Positions 9,654 to 21,325 are shown, numbered from the stretch's first letter. The stretch is 64,000 nucleotides of DNA from Ampullaceana balthica (GCA_944989445.1 CALYLW010000558.1:326872-390871), one strand, 5' to 3'. Notes: a model not told the origin generated them from the sequence alone. A program made the numbers and translations.

Positions 9654-11621
9654 GAATTCTACTTATGCCCAAAAAAAAATATAAATAAAAAAACACAATG
9701 ATCTATGATTTGAAAAGAGGAGATGATACAGAACAATGCTATAGTCTGCCTATTCCACTTCTTGTATATCAGGACTTACTATACAACATGAGTTAAATTT
9801 ACCCCTTCCCAATTCTTCATTAAATATAAAATGATGAAATATATATATATTTTTAGATAACTTCAATGTATTTATTATTACAAAAGTTGATTTTAAAAAA
9901 TTAATATTTTTCTTTGGTGCCAACAATATCCCGTTTTACATTAATCACAAAATGATTTTTTGAAAATCTGAGGTCATTATGTCATTCAGAATATTTAATT
10001 TTAAGATAGTATCTTCATATGTAAACCTATTTAAATATTTTCTAGGAGATGAAATCTTCATCATTTGCTGAAAACTATTTAAAATTTTTCTAGGAGATGA
10101 AATCTTCACTCTTTCTGAATACTTATTGAAAGTGAAATTTAAGTAAAGCATCCAAAAATGAATGAAAACCATTCTTTTTATTTCCTTTAAAAAAATGTTT
10201 TTTTCCTTACCAATTTGACTTTCATAAACTATGACACAAACATTAATTTAAAATATCCAACACTTAAGTGCTGACACATCACAAACCTATTTTTTATATG
10301 CACCATAGCAAAACCTATCCAATGGGTTTGTATATTTTAGGTGAGGAGTTTACTGAATAATCAAATGTCTTTAGGTTTTTTAATTAAAAAATTCCAAAGG
10401 TTTCATAGTAAACTGATATATTATCTCTTTGAAATGAACATGAAGATTGAACTGAAAGTCAATATCAGTAGATCGTTAAATTTTTATAATAACTGTAAAT
10501 GTGGGAAAACATTTTTATTTACATTTATTTACTACTAAACAATTTGAAATCAATTTTCCCTTTAAGCTGCTTTCAGCCGCAATGATATCTGACCGATGCT
10601 GCAGAGCAGTTAAGAATTAACACACAAATAATTTTGTTAAGGATAATATAATATCAGTTTTTGTTGTGGGTGTAAAATTTTGCAGAAAAAATGGATGCTG
10701 TACAACTTTGCATACAGGTTTCTTTTATTTTGCTCACACACCAATGGGCCTTAGAGGGAATTTGATTGAAGGAATGAATGATTAAGTTTTGTGCTGACTA
10801 AATGGATACTTATGCTTATGACTTTGTTACATATGAATGTTCATTAATTTGCATTGCATTTTTATGTTAGTTTGAACATTTCTGCTAGAGGGCAATGCAG
10901 AGTGAATAAGAGCAATTTGTGAGTGCACTATTTTTTTTACTATCTGACCCAAAAGTAAATCTTAATAAGAGTTTTCTGGAGTAAAAAGAAAAATTTGATG
11001 AAAGCACTGAAAAATTTACAACTATTTATTGGAATATATATTGGGCTATATTAATCAGCCAAGGTTAGTGTATCACAAAGTTTTGGCCCACAGACTACTT
11101 GCCAGCTACTAACATTAGAAAAGCATCAAAACTGGAAATCTATTTCATAGCTTCCTATAGTGAACTTTGATACTTAAAAACAAGATTGTGTTGTGCTTGA
11201 AAAAAAAATTGTCCCCCCCCCCTTTCTAATAATTTTTTGGTATGTTGTTTATTTTGTATATATATATCCATGTATGTACCTATGTCAATTTTAATACAAT
11301 AACAATTTTAAAAATTATGTCATAAAACTAAGTTTAACAAATTAATTTGTAACATCTAAATTTAGCATAACTAATAGCATTTTAAGTTAAATGCAGATAA
11401 TAAATCTCAAAAGGACCTTGGTGCTATGGAAAACTTAATCTAATAATTTAGTTTGGAAACACTGCTCTACACCCTAATCCGAACAGGCAAAGTGGCAAAA
11501 GAGAATTAGACTTCACTGGTAAAAAACTAATTATAGCCTGCAAGAATATTGTTATAAGAAAGACTGAAACTTTGGCCTACTTAATGCACTGGAGCTTTAT
11601 AATTTTAAGGTCTTTGTCCCC
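9654..11621. other. SOD-repeat gene 3' UTR and AT-rich intergenic DNA
   Basis: A first AATAAA poly(A) signal candidate is at 9684-9689. The rest is AT-rich without convincing coding frames. About 10565-10790 resembles 29580-29738 plus 31570-31610 (shared TCTGACCGA, GTGCAGCAGTT-like and CAACTTTGCATACA-like segments), so it is a dispersed repeat. Confidence 0.6.
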
Positions 11622-11629
11622 CTCTAGAT
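11622..11629 (+). repeat. hAT target-site duplication (left)
   Basis: CTCTAGAT, repeated exactly at 14472-14479 on the other side of the hAT element. Confidence 0.9.
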
Positions 11630-14471
11630 CAGGGGTTCCCAACCTTTTTTGTACTCTAGAGCACATTCTAAAATATCGGAAGGGTGCCTATTTTTAATCG
11701 ATAAACTCCTTCCATAACTTCTCATTTTTCCATAATTATTTTCTTATATTCATAATTTATTAATAAATAATAAAAACAAATATTTCAAAATAATAAAATT
11801 ATTATTCAAATTGCATACACAAATAGAAATATATTTACAAAACGTAAACAAAAAACACAAATACAAACAAAATATTTTATTAAAAAATATAATGACAATG
11901 TGTCAATGTGATCTTTGGCACAGCTTATCATTGGCCAGTGCCTCATAATTAGGAGAGTATGACGGTTATCCTGTTAGCAAAAAATCATAAAGATGCTCAT
12001 CGGTGAGTCGAGATCTATATCTTGATTTTATTAAGTTTATGTTTGAAAACAATGATTCGCATAAGTATATAGAGCCAAAAAATGATTCAATTTTATGAGC
12101 CGCTTTTTTAAAAAAATGGGAACTTTTCTCTGTCCACTGTATTCCAAAAGTCCTCTGATATTAAGGATTTTAGCAAAATATAATTCTTAAGGTCCAAAAT
12201 TTCTAACTCTAGTTCTTCTGTCTTACCTTGAACAAAATCTGCAATACATACAGCCATTTCTATTACATTGATTTTGGAAGTAAAAGGATTGATACTGAAG
12301 GAAACAATTGTCTCGATATGTGTTAACTGCAAAAATCTCTGGTCAAACTGTTTTGTAACACTTGAAGATGTTTAAAAAATAATGACCCGTTTATTTTATT
12401 GTTACCTAGCATTTTCTTTATGTGTGGGAAATGCACGAGAGAATATATCTGCAGATGTGATATCAACAAATCCAATTTTACTTTTGATGACCTTACAGAG
12501 GGTATCATTTCAGCTATTTTTTTGGTTTCCCTTGCAACTCCAAATTTAAAGAATTCAATTTTTCCATGATTTCTGCGAGAAATCCCAAATCAATCAGCCA
12601 GCGAGAGTCGGCTAGTTCATCATAATTTTCCTTTTTATCGTTTATTAATGTTTTTATTTCTTCAATTAAACTCACAAATCATGTAAGAACCTTTCCTTTA
12701 CTGAGCCAACGTACTTCAGTATGCAGATAAGATAATGTTCTTTATCTTCAGTATCTTCTAAAAGGGCCTTGAAAAGTCAGTGTTGCAAAGGAGCTGCTCG
12801 AATAGAATTGATTGTTTTTGTAACTATTTTCATAACAAGTTCAAATAGCAATATTTTAAAACACAGAGCTTCCTTGTGCATAATACAGTTGTAGGAAATA
12901 AAGTTTGAAAATGATTCATCCTTCTTGCAGAGGGCAATAGATCCTGTTTTTACCTACCATTGCTGGTGCCCCATCGTTGGTTATCACAGACAGCTTGTGC
13001 AAAGGCATATTTATTGACTTGGCGTATGTTCTGAATGTATTATAAATATCCCCACCCCTTGTCTGTCCTTTCATAGGTAATATTTGCAACATATCCTCTT
13101 TTACTGTGAAGTTACTAAATACCATTACCACAATAACTGCTAACTGTGCAGTGTCTGATATATCTGTTGACTCGTCAAATTGTAGCGAGAACCAGTCACA
13201 TATTTACAACTCAGTCTTTAACTGAGCTTGTATGTCTGTTGTAACTGCATGTATTCTTCTTGTGACGGTGTTATTTGACAACTGTAAGTCTTGTATTGCT
13301 GAGACAATCTTACGTTTGTTTGAAAATCCATCAAACAATAAGCCCATCAAAAATAGTTCCTGAAACAACTCACCATCAATGAAAGGTTTCTTCTTTTTTG
13401 CGAGCATGTGAGAAATTTTGAAAGAAGCAATTGTGGCCTTTTTTAGAATTTTCCACATGTCTAGTGAAAACAGTCTGTTGTGCAGTTGATTTTAGGTGAC
13501 ATATTTTTTTTCTTTCTTACTTCCTTCAGATTTAAGTGGATAACTCACATCAAAAGTGGCATGAATTGTCTGAAAGTGATGTTCAACATTATGTGGTTTT
13601 TTTTTGGCACTGCACCACACAACAAACAAACGCATTTTTTTTCAAATTAATGAAACAATATGATTGCTCCCAGTCAGTGTTAAAAGTGTAGGTTGGTTGT
13701 CTTTTACTCGGTCCACTCATTTTAGGGCTAAAAAAATAAATAGTAATCGAACTACAATATAATAATGTTATAGCTCAAGTCTGTTCTACATTTTATGAAT
13801 AAATGTATTATAACAAGGACTATAAACTATCCCCACAGTCAGAATAGATTATCGCTTATTACTATAAGAGATTACGTACCCCGCTTTTAGCCCGCTAAAA
13901 ATGTTCAGAAGGAATATCAAAACTCCTAATTCGTGTTTCGTCAGACGAAGATGTCTCCTAGCTAACTGTCGTGACCCCAACGGGGCAGCAATCGCAATGA
14001 CAACAAAGCGGTTCCAGGCGGTGAACACTAGTTGCACATCACTCCTTGTACACGCCGAAAACACGAAGTGAGCCGATGATCGCAGAAGCAATCATAGTCA
14101 TGTGCCAAGTGTTTTAGCGCCTTCGCCGTTCATCGGCTCAGTTCGTGGCATTCGTTCACTTTGGGTTTTCTGCGTGCACAAGGAGTGATGTGCAAATAGC
14201 ACTCCCTGTTCCAGGCTAGCGTGAAGTTTGCAGTCTGGCTAGCAGCTAGACAAGTTGCGACAAGTACTGTCAGCAAAGGAACCACTCATACATGCAATAT
14301 TGCAAACATACAAACGTATTTAATAAACCTAGGCACTCAAAACAATTAAAACTCTAACAAATAAATAAAAATTATTCACATTTAATAAATGTTTATAAAA
14401 AAATTATGTCTCTGTCGAAAAGTGGCGGGCACATTCGAATTGTTCCGCGGGCACGGGGTTGGGAACCCCTG
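11630..14471 (-). mobile_element. hAT transposon (Charlie/GTF2IRD2-like), degraded, perfect TSDs
   Basis: 2,842-bp element with ends CAGGGGTTCCCAACC and the exact complement GGTTGGGAACCCCTG, between identical 8-bp duplications CTCTAGAT. The end sequence, 8-bp TSD and transposase remnants are those of hAT elements. About 13975-14265, near the transposase start side, contains an imperfect inverted repeat around CACATCACTCCTTGTACACG. The transposase has many frame breaks; the element is dead. Confidence 0.93.
12108..13458 (-). pseudogene. hAT transposase (GTF2IRD2-like), pseudogene
   Basis: Minus-strand pieces, N to C: 13458-13204 (KIVSAIQDLQLSNNTVTRRI), the DNA-binding/early region typical of GTF2IRD2-like hAT proteins; 13131-12916 (MPLHKLSVITNDGAPAMVGK), the region with the second catalytic Asp in the DGAPAM motif; 12508-12323 and 12332-12108, the C-terminal half. 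Frameshifts and stops separate the pieces, and the dimerisation end is not well preserved. It would bind and cut the element ends if intact. Confidence 0.8.
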
Positions 14472-14479
14472 CTCTAGAT

Positions 14480-15180
14480 ACACTACCAAAAGCTTTTCTT
14501 CTCTTTGGATTCCAGCACATAAAAAGACAGGCACACAATTTTATAATCGTTCAATTCATGACCATTGATTTTCAAAGGGAAAAATTCTAAGCATGAGAAA
14601 CTTTATTTTAAAAATAATTACATTGGTAAAAAATTTGGACTAGAGTAGTTGTTTTTTACCCTGAAAATGGGAATAGACAATGAAATATATTTTATCATAC
14701 ATTATAAACTGAAATAAAATATAAAATTATAGTTATTAAATTTTTTTTAAAAATTAAGTTTAGCCACGACTTTTGGTCACTGTATTACTTTCTATCTCTA
14801 GTACTTTGTAATGGACCAATAACAAATAATAAAATGCTAGTTGTACTTGTAAAGAAAAAAATTGAATCTTTATTAATCAGCTTAAGTAAAAACCATGGCA
14901 TTATAAGCTTTACCAAATCTTAGATTAATGTTATAACCAATTAACCATAAATTATTTCAATTAATTATCACAGATATCTTCATTCAACATTGTCAGCGCA
15001 ATGGAAACCTATAGTTCTTCAACAATTCAGAATAGATGAAATGATCGCAGTTTACATTCTGGAAAATTATATTTCCCTTTTTTTAATTTAAAACTTATTA
15101 TGCTAACTGTTATTTAATTTTATTAGGATTATCAGGCGTTAAATTAATGCCCTCATTAAAAAAAAACAACAAGGCAGCAC
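14480..15180. other. Intergenic AT-rich DNA
   Basis: Between the hAT element and the 3' end of DCAF10. I see no coding frame, RNA gene or recognisable repeat. Confidence 0.6.
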
Positions 15181-15200
15181 AAACAATTCATTCAATCGCA

Positions 15201-15206
15201 TTTATT
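15201..15206 (-). other. DCAF10 poly(A) signal
   Basis: AATAAA on the minus strand about 60 bp beyond the DCAF10 stop codon, giving a very short 3' UTR. Confidence 0.65.
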
Positions 15207-15264
15207 ACAACAAGAAAATAAAAACAAATAAAAGCATACAATAGGTCTTTAACAATAATTTATG

Positions 15265-16311
15265 TCATAATTTGGGAGAACAGAAAGATATGCTACCATC
15301 CCTAGCACCTGCAACAAACATACAGTGAACCGGTGAGAATGTACTGGCCAGTATGCTGCTTTTCTGTCCTAAGGTCATAGCTATTTGACACAGGGGACTT
15401 GGTGTCAGTGGCACACTGTCACAGAGTTCAGAACAACCGCTATTGAAGGCCAACAAACGAACACAGTTAGCAAAAGGAGATGCCAGTACTCTGCCATCGG
15501 GACTAAAGCTTTGCTCCTTGATAAAACCCCTTCCCACATTGGGTTCTTCCGAGTAGAACAGGAGCCTCGGTTTAACATTGCGAATACCCATGCGTGAGAG
15601 CCTTGGGGACAGAAGCCTGGGGCTCTGATCAAGATGTCGCAGGGTCGGCCTCCTCCTTGTACGCCCACGCGCTAGTTGAGATAAGGCCGTCTGATAGTAG
15701 ACAAGATCTCTGGGCGACCTGTCACTGATGGCATCAATGCTGATGAGAGACTCTGGTTGCCTACTAAGATCTCTAAGTTCATTACTTTCTGGAGGGGAAT
15801 CAGGAAAGATACTACGAATCCTCCTAGGAATTGTCATGTTAACCTCCCTTGGTTGGTCAAAACTGAAAATATTGTCACTAATGGGAAGCTCAATTTCATG
15901 ACTTAAGGAAGAACTTGATAGATCCTCACCAGAAGTGTCACTTGAGGATGAAGACAGTCTACTGTGGGAAGGAGATAGGCCATTTGGTGTCAGTGAGCCT
16001 GTGCTCAAGGGTTCTTCATCATAACTATTGAGTTCATTACTGTTGGGATCTTCATCACTGCTGTCACTATTACCTGCGCTATACAACCGATCCAAAACAG
16101 AGCCAAAAATACGTTGTGACACATCACTGGATAATAAGGGATATGCTAATGAACTTCTTGCAAATGATAGTGATGAGCGTCTTTGTGTTTGTCTGTCTAA
16201 TCTTAAACTGATGTCATTATCATCTGCTCTGTCAGTAGAGCTGACAGTTGGCGCACCCGATTCCAAATCACTGTTACCATGTGCGGCCTGAATATCATGA
16301 ACACAGGTCCA
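15265..16311 (-). CDS. DCAF10: DCAF10 coding exon 7 (last)
   Basis: Acceptor TTGTTACAG/TGGACC at 16312-16314; stop TGA at 15267-15265. It starts WTCVHDIQAAHG and passes a Ser-rich acidic low-complexity region (SSSSSDTSGEDLSSSSL). It then continues the propeller with PRLLFYSEEPNVGRGFIKEQ and ends CMFVAGARDGSISFCSPKL. Confidence 0.93.
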   Translation of the reverse strand, partial: WTCVHDIQAAHGNSDLESGAPTVSSTDRADDNDISLRLDRQTQRRSSLSFARSSLAYPLLSSDVSQRIFGSVLDRLYSAGNSDSSDEDPNSNELNSYDEEPLSTGSLTPNGLSPSHSRLSSSSSDTSGEDLSSSSLSHEIELPISDNIFSFDQPREVNMTIPRRIRSIFPDSPPESNELRDLSRQPESLISIDAISDRSPRDLVYYQTALSQLARGRTRRRPTLRHLDQSPRLLSPRLSRMGIRNVKPRLLFYSEEPNVGRGFIKEQSFSPDGRVLASPFANCVRLLAFNSGCSELCDSVPLTPSPLCQIAMTLGQKSSILASTFSPVHCMFVAGARDGSISFCSPKL

Positions 16312-19300
16312 CTGTAACAAAAAGGTAGAAAGAATCATTTGTTTCAAACCTGAACAGTAAATGCCCTCCAATTTAATTCAAATAGTTCAACTTTATAAAT
16401 TTCTCACAAAAACCTCAATGTAGCTACTTAGCTAGCCTAATCTAATAGAAAGCTGGCACATTTTGGTTGACACTGATGTATCCTCATTAAATGGAATGGT
16501 AATTAGTGCATATAACAAAAACTAAGACTATCAAGAGAGTTTTTATTACCTCTGATTCTTCATCCAGTGTAGTATTTCTTGATGCTATACACCATCCCTG
16601 GGGGTGAACCTGTATATAAACCAAAATTAATTAATATCCCCTTTGAACATTATGAATCATCTAAAATTATACAACACTTTCCATTACTTTCCTCTAGCGC
16701 TTTAGGAATAAATACATTATACAGCTCATCTCTGTGAGAAGCCTTCAATTTACCTGCATTGTTGATATAGACTCTGCTTTATCTGCATCAGGAAAATCAC
16801 AAATGAACTCTACCCTATTTCGTTCTCGAGTAAACATGTGGTTGTACTGCAATGCATGTTCAAACGGTGTGTTCATAAGCTGCATAAGTCGATACAGGTG
16901 GGGTTTGAATCTGTTAAAGAAATATATTATTAAACAAGGATTACAATCAAACAAGTCAGACTCTTATTATTTTAGCGAGGATGATGATGCCTACAATTTT
17001 CAGGTTGTAAGCACTGATTTTCTTTTCCTCAATAATGATAACTATATCCAGTTAGTTGAGTTAGACTGACAAAGTTAAAAAGTTCTCTTAATAACAGATG
17101 TAAAGAACCCAGAAAGGAACATGAATGAAGATATATATATAGATATATATAATTAATGTACTAACTAACAGCAGATGTACTAAAATGGGCAGTAGACAAA
17201 TGTCTTAAAGTTAATGTCACAAAAAATTTTAAAAACAATTTACAAACCCTTGAAGATCATCTTTAAGATAATCCAGATCCAGGTCATGTATCAATAAGAA
17301 GTATCCACCTAATGTTGAAACTATCAATGTCTTTTCATCTGGTGTCAGTTTTGTTCTCATGATACCATTGATAAAGAACAAAGGTTCTGCTTTTTCATTT
17401 TCTGAATAACTGTAATAAAAATAAATCTCCTTATATTGATTAAATTTTATACTCTCTATGTTTTAAAATTTCCATAATACAGTAATACCTTATTACTTTT
17501 CATTTCCTATTCTCACTCTGAAATTTCATTATTTCACTATTTTTTACTGGTATGCAGTGTACTCATTTTTATTAAATTTTATTTTCAAGACTTTTGAGGT
17601 AAATAAGCATTCTCTACAGATTTTCCATAAAACTTAGGACCAGCAACATAACATTATTACGAGGCCTTCAAAAAAGACAAATGAAATTACATTTCATTTT
17701 ATTAGTTTTATTTGTTTTTGTTTATTGGTTGAGGGAGACTTTTTGCTGAAACATTACCTGTTCTGTGACATCTTGTCAAACCTATATATACCTTGTTTTA
17801 ACAACATATATATTTCTCCAAATATAAATAAATCCCCCTTTGAATTTTTTCATTTTTCATGGGGGACATAACTTCATGATATGCCGGAAATAACTGCATT
17901 AAAAATTCAAAAAGCAATGGCAACACTTAAGTTTTTCAATTACAAACATTTATTTCTCTTGCATTGTATCTGAGATAGGCAATAACCAAAAACATATTTT
18001 TATTTTTTTCAAGCCTAAAAATAGTAAATAGAAGACACAAAAAAATAGTATATGTGTTTAACTATGTGCACTCACTTATTTATGTCCCAAGCAAAAATGT
18101 TTCCGTCAAAGCCAGATGTGATTAGCTTTCCTTCTGATGAGCTGTATTCAATGTTTTTCACCCAACTTGTATGACCTTTTAAAATCCGAATCTCTTGACT
18201 TAAGTACCTGGCATCCCACAATCTAACAGTGTTGTCATCTGAACAAGTGGCAAAAGTTCTATTATCTAGGAATCTGTAACAAAAACAGCTTACATTTTAT
18301 CATTGACCTTTATTTCTAAAAAATATATTTAGTTTTAAATGTAAGTTTTTTAAAAGAATAAGTAAGTTTCTTTATGCAAAGGTGTCGCTCTCAGTGGTAT
18401 TTACTTTGAGAGATTAAAAAATTGGCAAAGAAACTGTGACAGCAGCCAGTGAATATAAGCATATTCCTTTTGTAGGAGCAGACACAAGTCTGAATGTTCA
18501 TTCAGCAACTGAGCCATGGGTTGTGCTGTGTCCATTTTAAAATACCTATTCACATCATAACAGTACAAGCGCAGACATTTCCAATGGTCTAAAATGCATT
18601 TAATCTATTCTGACACGATTTCTATCCCAAAAAATTCACACAATTTTCATAAAACTTATGAACAGCAACATGCCATTATTACAATGAGACTGATTTTAAA
18701 AAAATCGATTTAATAACCTAAATGTCTTGTAAACACAAGATAATAAAAGTATTACCTTAAAATTTCATAAAATCTACTAATTTTATTACATGTACATTTT
18801 GTAAATATTACCTTATACAATTAACACAGTCGGTGTGAGTCTTAAATCTTCGTCCTATAAGTTTTGCATTATGTGGATCATAAAGTAGCATACACTTGTT
18901 TTCACATGCAGCAGCTAATAAGGATCTAATTTGTGAAAAAACAAAACAACGTTAAATGAGTTCAAACTCAAACCATTTTATACATACAATGATAATAATA
19001 ATAACCCCCTTTCCAGTCCATGATGGACTATGGGGCATGAGAAGTAGCGTTCACAAGTTTTATTTAGCCACCACAAACGAGCAAGGGATTGTTTGGCTAG
19101 CACAATGCCCCGGGGGCCTTGCCAGCACAGAGAATAGAACCCGTGACTCTCTTCTGTCTTGGTTCGGCAGTCCAGCGCGCTACCGCTAGACCACCACGGC
19201 CCTACATACAATGATAGTTTGAGTTTATGGAGACATATAAATAGTATATTATATTTTTTAAATTAGCATTTACACTTTCCCAAAAGATGAAACTTGTTTG

Positions 19301-19651
19301 CATAAGCAGAATAAATTCAAATGGACAAAATTACATTATGCCAGGAGGAGTTTTTGTAATGTAACTTAAATAAAGACACCAGTATAAGTTCCTATTTTGT
19401 TTTTCTTTCTGTTCCAGTACTTTTCTCCCAAAAGTACTAAGAATTATAGATTTTTTAAAAGTTTACCCATCAGAAGAAAATCCAAAACCAAACACAGCTC
19501 CCCAGTTAAGGCCATCAGAAGGTGTTGATTCTGTTGTTTTATTAGGTACCACAGAACTGTACAGTGATGAAAACAATTTATCTTTCCAGCCAATTCTATT
19601 TCTCTGACCAAGCTCCCGGCTGGTTATGTACTTGTAAGATGAATAACTCAT
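15265..19651 (-). CDS. DCAF10: DDB1- and CUL4-associated factor 10 (WD40 protein)
   Basis: Seven coding exons on the minus strand: 19651-19467, 18925-18812, 18273-18076, 17409-17248, 16910-16754, 16609-16550, 16311-15265. They total 1,923 nt, exactly 641 codons with the TGA stop, and every junction is GT-AG with matching phase. DCAF10 proteins are substrate receptors of the CUL4-DDB1 ubiquitin ligase. Visible family features: RFLDNRTFATCSDDNTVRLW followed by DAR (a WDxR box, the DDB1-contact motif), KGHTSWVKNIEYSSSEGKL, ITSGFDGNIFAWD, LIHDLDL, and a C-terminal block NVGRGFIKEQSFSPDGRVLA ending in SISFCSPKL. Between residues about 300 and 520 lies a long Ser/Asp/Glu- and Arg-rich, probably unstructured insertion. 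The start is chosen at ATG 19651, 4 nt inside an exon with an upstream acceptor, so a non-coding 5' exon is likely further right. Confidence 0.93.
16550..16609 (-). CDS. DCAF10: DCAF10 coding exon 6
   Basis: A 60-nt exon, phase 0 both sides, encoding VHPQGWCIASRNTTLDEESE. It is too short to be found by ORF length; it was identified because its acceptor and donor join the flanking exons in frame and complete a WD-repeat strand. Confidence 0.9.
16754..16910 (-). CDS. DCAF10: DCAF10 coding exon 5
   Basis: Acceptor TTTAACAG/ATTC, donor CAG/gtaaat. It encodes FKPHLYRLMQLMNTPFEHAL, then FTRERNRVEFICDFPDADKA. Confidence 0.88.
17248..17409 (-). CDS. DCAF10: DCAF10 coding exon 4
   Basis: Acceptor TTATTACAG/TTATTC, donor AAGG/gtttgt. 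It encodes INGIMRTKLTPDEKTLIVST, then GGYFLLIHDLDLDYL, a WD-repeat pair of strands. Confidence 0.92.
17410..18075 (-). other. DCAF10 intron
   Basis: 666-bp AT-rich intron. I see no exon, SINE or RNA gene in it. Confidence 0.7.
18076..18273 (-). CDS. DCAF10: DCAF10 coding exon 3 (WDxR box)
   Basis: Acceptor TTGTTACAG/ATTCC, donor AATAA/gtgagt. It encodes FLDNRTFATCSDDNTVRLWD then ARYLSQEIRILKGHTSWVKN and ITSGFDGNIFAWD: two WD40 repeats, the first with a WDAR box that in this family contacts DDB1. Confidence 0.95.
18812..18925 (-). CDS. DCAF10: DCAF10 coding exon 2
   Basis: Acceptor CAAATTAG/ATCC, donor ATAAG/gtaata. It encodes SLLAAACENKCMLLYDPHNA then RRFKTHTDCVNCI, a WD40 repeat. Confidence 0.93.
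18990..19207 (-). mobile_element. tRNA-derived SINE, second family, in DCAF10 intron
   Basis: On the minus strand it begins GGGCCGTGGTGGTCTAGCGG, with a box A (TGGTCTAGCGGTAGCGCGC) and a box B-like GGGTTCTATTC, then a unique body. The head differs from the GATAA-tailed SINE. It is in the intron between DCAF10 coding exons 1 and 2. Not a working tRNA. Confidence 0.8.
19467..19651 (-). CDS. DCAF10: DCAF10 coding exon 1
   Basis: It starts at ATG 19651-19649 and encodes MSYSSYKYITSRELGQRNRI then GWKDKLFSSLYSSVVPNKTT. The donor is GATGG/gtaaac. An acceptor (TTTCAG/AAAT) sits 4 nt before the ATG, so the exon extends to 19655 and a 5' leader exon must exist upstream. No long low-complexity N-terminus like that of vertebrate DCAF10 is seen. 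Confidence 0.85.
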
Positions 19652-19837
19652 ATTTCTGAAATTGTAAGTAAGAAAGTGTTTTAGAAAAGCACACGAGAGC
19701 CTGTTATCATATAATTAGAAAAATCGACCTCACTACCTGTAACCACACAACCAGAGTAAACAAGAGCAAGACTCAGTCAGTAAAGTAGCTCAAGTTTTGT
19801 CTGCATCTTGTTAATGGTTTATTTTAAGCATTATGTT

Positions 19838-20872
19838 TTTGGTGGTTTATTAAAGTCCCACTCTTTTTCCAGCCTTGCTCAAAGCTCTGATTTTCTGCCG
19901 CATTTCTTGTTGTCTATGGGGTAGTGAAGCCTTGTCATCTGCAAATTCCAAGTATTCCATTTTTTAGTTAATGTCCACTGTATTCCTCTCCCTGGCATTG
20001 CTTTTTTGTGATACAATCTAGTACAAAGAGGATCAGAAGAGGTGTCTTGTCTTATCTATCCAGACGCTCCTAATATACAGAAGACTATTGTGGTGAGAAC
20101 GTATTGGCAAGTGACCCGGCCTTCACAGGCCACGGCTAAGAGAGTCCATGCTATTCTCAGCCGTCTTTCGGACAGGTGTCAGGGACACCCTTGGCCCCGG
20201 AAACAAATCCTTGCCTTCAAAGAGATTCAAACCCAGCCGAGCGCGCATGCCACTCGACCAACGCATGCCTTAAAATAATAAGACATCCTTGCTTTACGTC
20301 AGTATCAATATAAAATTCATCTGACAGGCTGCCTTTATTTACCACTGGCAGGTAAAATATATATTTTTGGTGATGTTTATTATTTTTTTTGAAATTCCAT
20401 AGTGGCTCACAGCTGCCAATATTTATGCTCTGTCAATGCTGTCTAATGCCTTTTCAAAGTATACAAATGTGATGTAGAAGGGTTATAGCCATACTACACA
20501 TTGTTCTATGATATTTCTTGAGTGTTGTTATTTGGTGAGCACATGATCATCCTCTTCTAAACTGTTCTTCCCTTAGGTGTTCATCACACGTTACTTTAAT
20601 TCTGTTGAGTAGGATTCTGCTAAAAACCTTACTTGGTACGGAAAGTAAAATGGTTCCTTGATATTTCTTGTATTGTAATAAGTCTTTAGAATTTGGTATT
20701 TTCATCAATAGGCCCTTTCTCCATTCTGAAGGAGGGATTTCTGTTGACCAAATTTTGTTAATTATTTTAATGCTTCCTCTTTTTAGGACCTCTGGTGGTA
20801 TGTTGTTTGTACCTGCTGCTTTGGCTATCTTCAGTTGGTTATGAAACTTCTGTATTTCATCTTTGATTTTTT
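19838..20872 (-). mobile_element. LINE fragment (RT domain), split by a SINE
   Basis: A diverged copy of the minus-strand LINE at 32742-37721. 19850-20041 matches 33455-33640 and 20282-20640 matches 33650-34015. 20640-20872 matches the segment after the Penelope insertion in that LINE, from about 35500. No usable frame remains. Because this copy lacks the Penelope insert, it shows the uninterrupted order of the LINE. Confidence 0.8.
20042..20277 (-). mobile_element. tRNA-derived SINE (GATAA-tail family) inside LINE fragment
   Basis: On the minus strand it has the same head, body (GGCCGAGAATAGC..., GTGGCCTGTGAAGGCCG) and tail as 6876-7150. It interrupts the LINE fragment between positions matching 33640 and 33650 of the longer LINE, so it is younger than that fragment. 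Confidence 0.85.
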
Positions 20873-21325
20873 GAAGAAGAGCGTAGCTGACGAGTGGGTT
20901 ATTACATGGAAGTTCAGTAAGATAGGAAGGGCATGAGTCAGAAAAGAAGCTACGGCAGAAAATCGACAGTTTGTAATCAATGTGTGCTTGTACAGGGAGC
21001 TAAGTGAATGAAGTAGCGGAATAATATGGTAGTGTATATTTGCCTTAAATCTTTTTCTCCAAATCAATGCTCACATCGTCGAATTTAAAAAGACGCTTCT
21101 GTCAGATCGACGAAGGGAGCGTCCAATTATTAAAACTGGATTGTTTCGTTTATTTTCTTAGCTATGGAACTAAAATTATATATAATATTATATTGCATCC
21201 ACCCCCCTCCCCCTTCTGCGTTACAAGTTATATAATATGTGAATGGCCCCTTAACCCTCTTTACCCTATTCATCATTATAACAGTACAAGCTTACAAAAA
21301 CCTTAAAATTAGCCCTGTAATATCT
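20873..21325. other. Unassigned AT-rich DNA
   Basis: No supported gene. 21075-21120 holds a short inverted repeat around GACGCTTCTGTCAGATCGAC. Confidence 0.5.

Noticed and set aside
19100..19207. tRNA gene on the minus strand
   Set aside because: Same reason: tRNA-like promoter boxes but no cloverleaf, followed by a SINE body, inside an intron.
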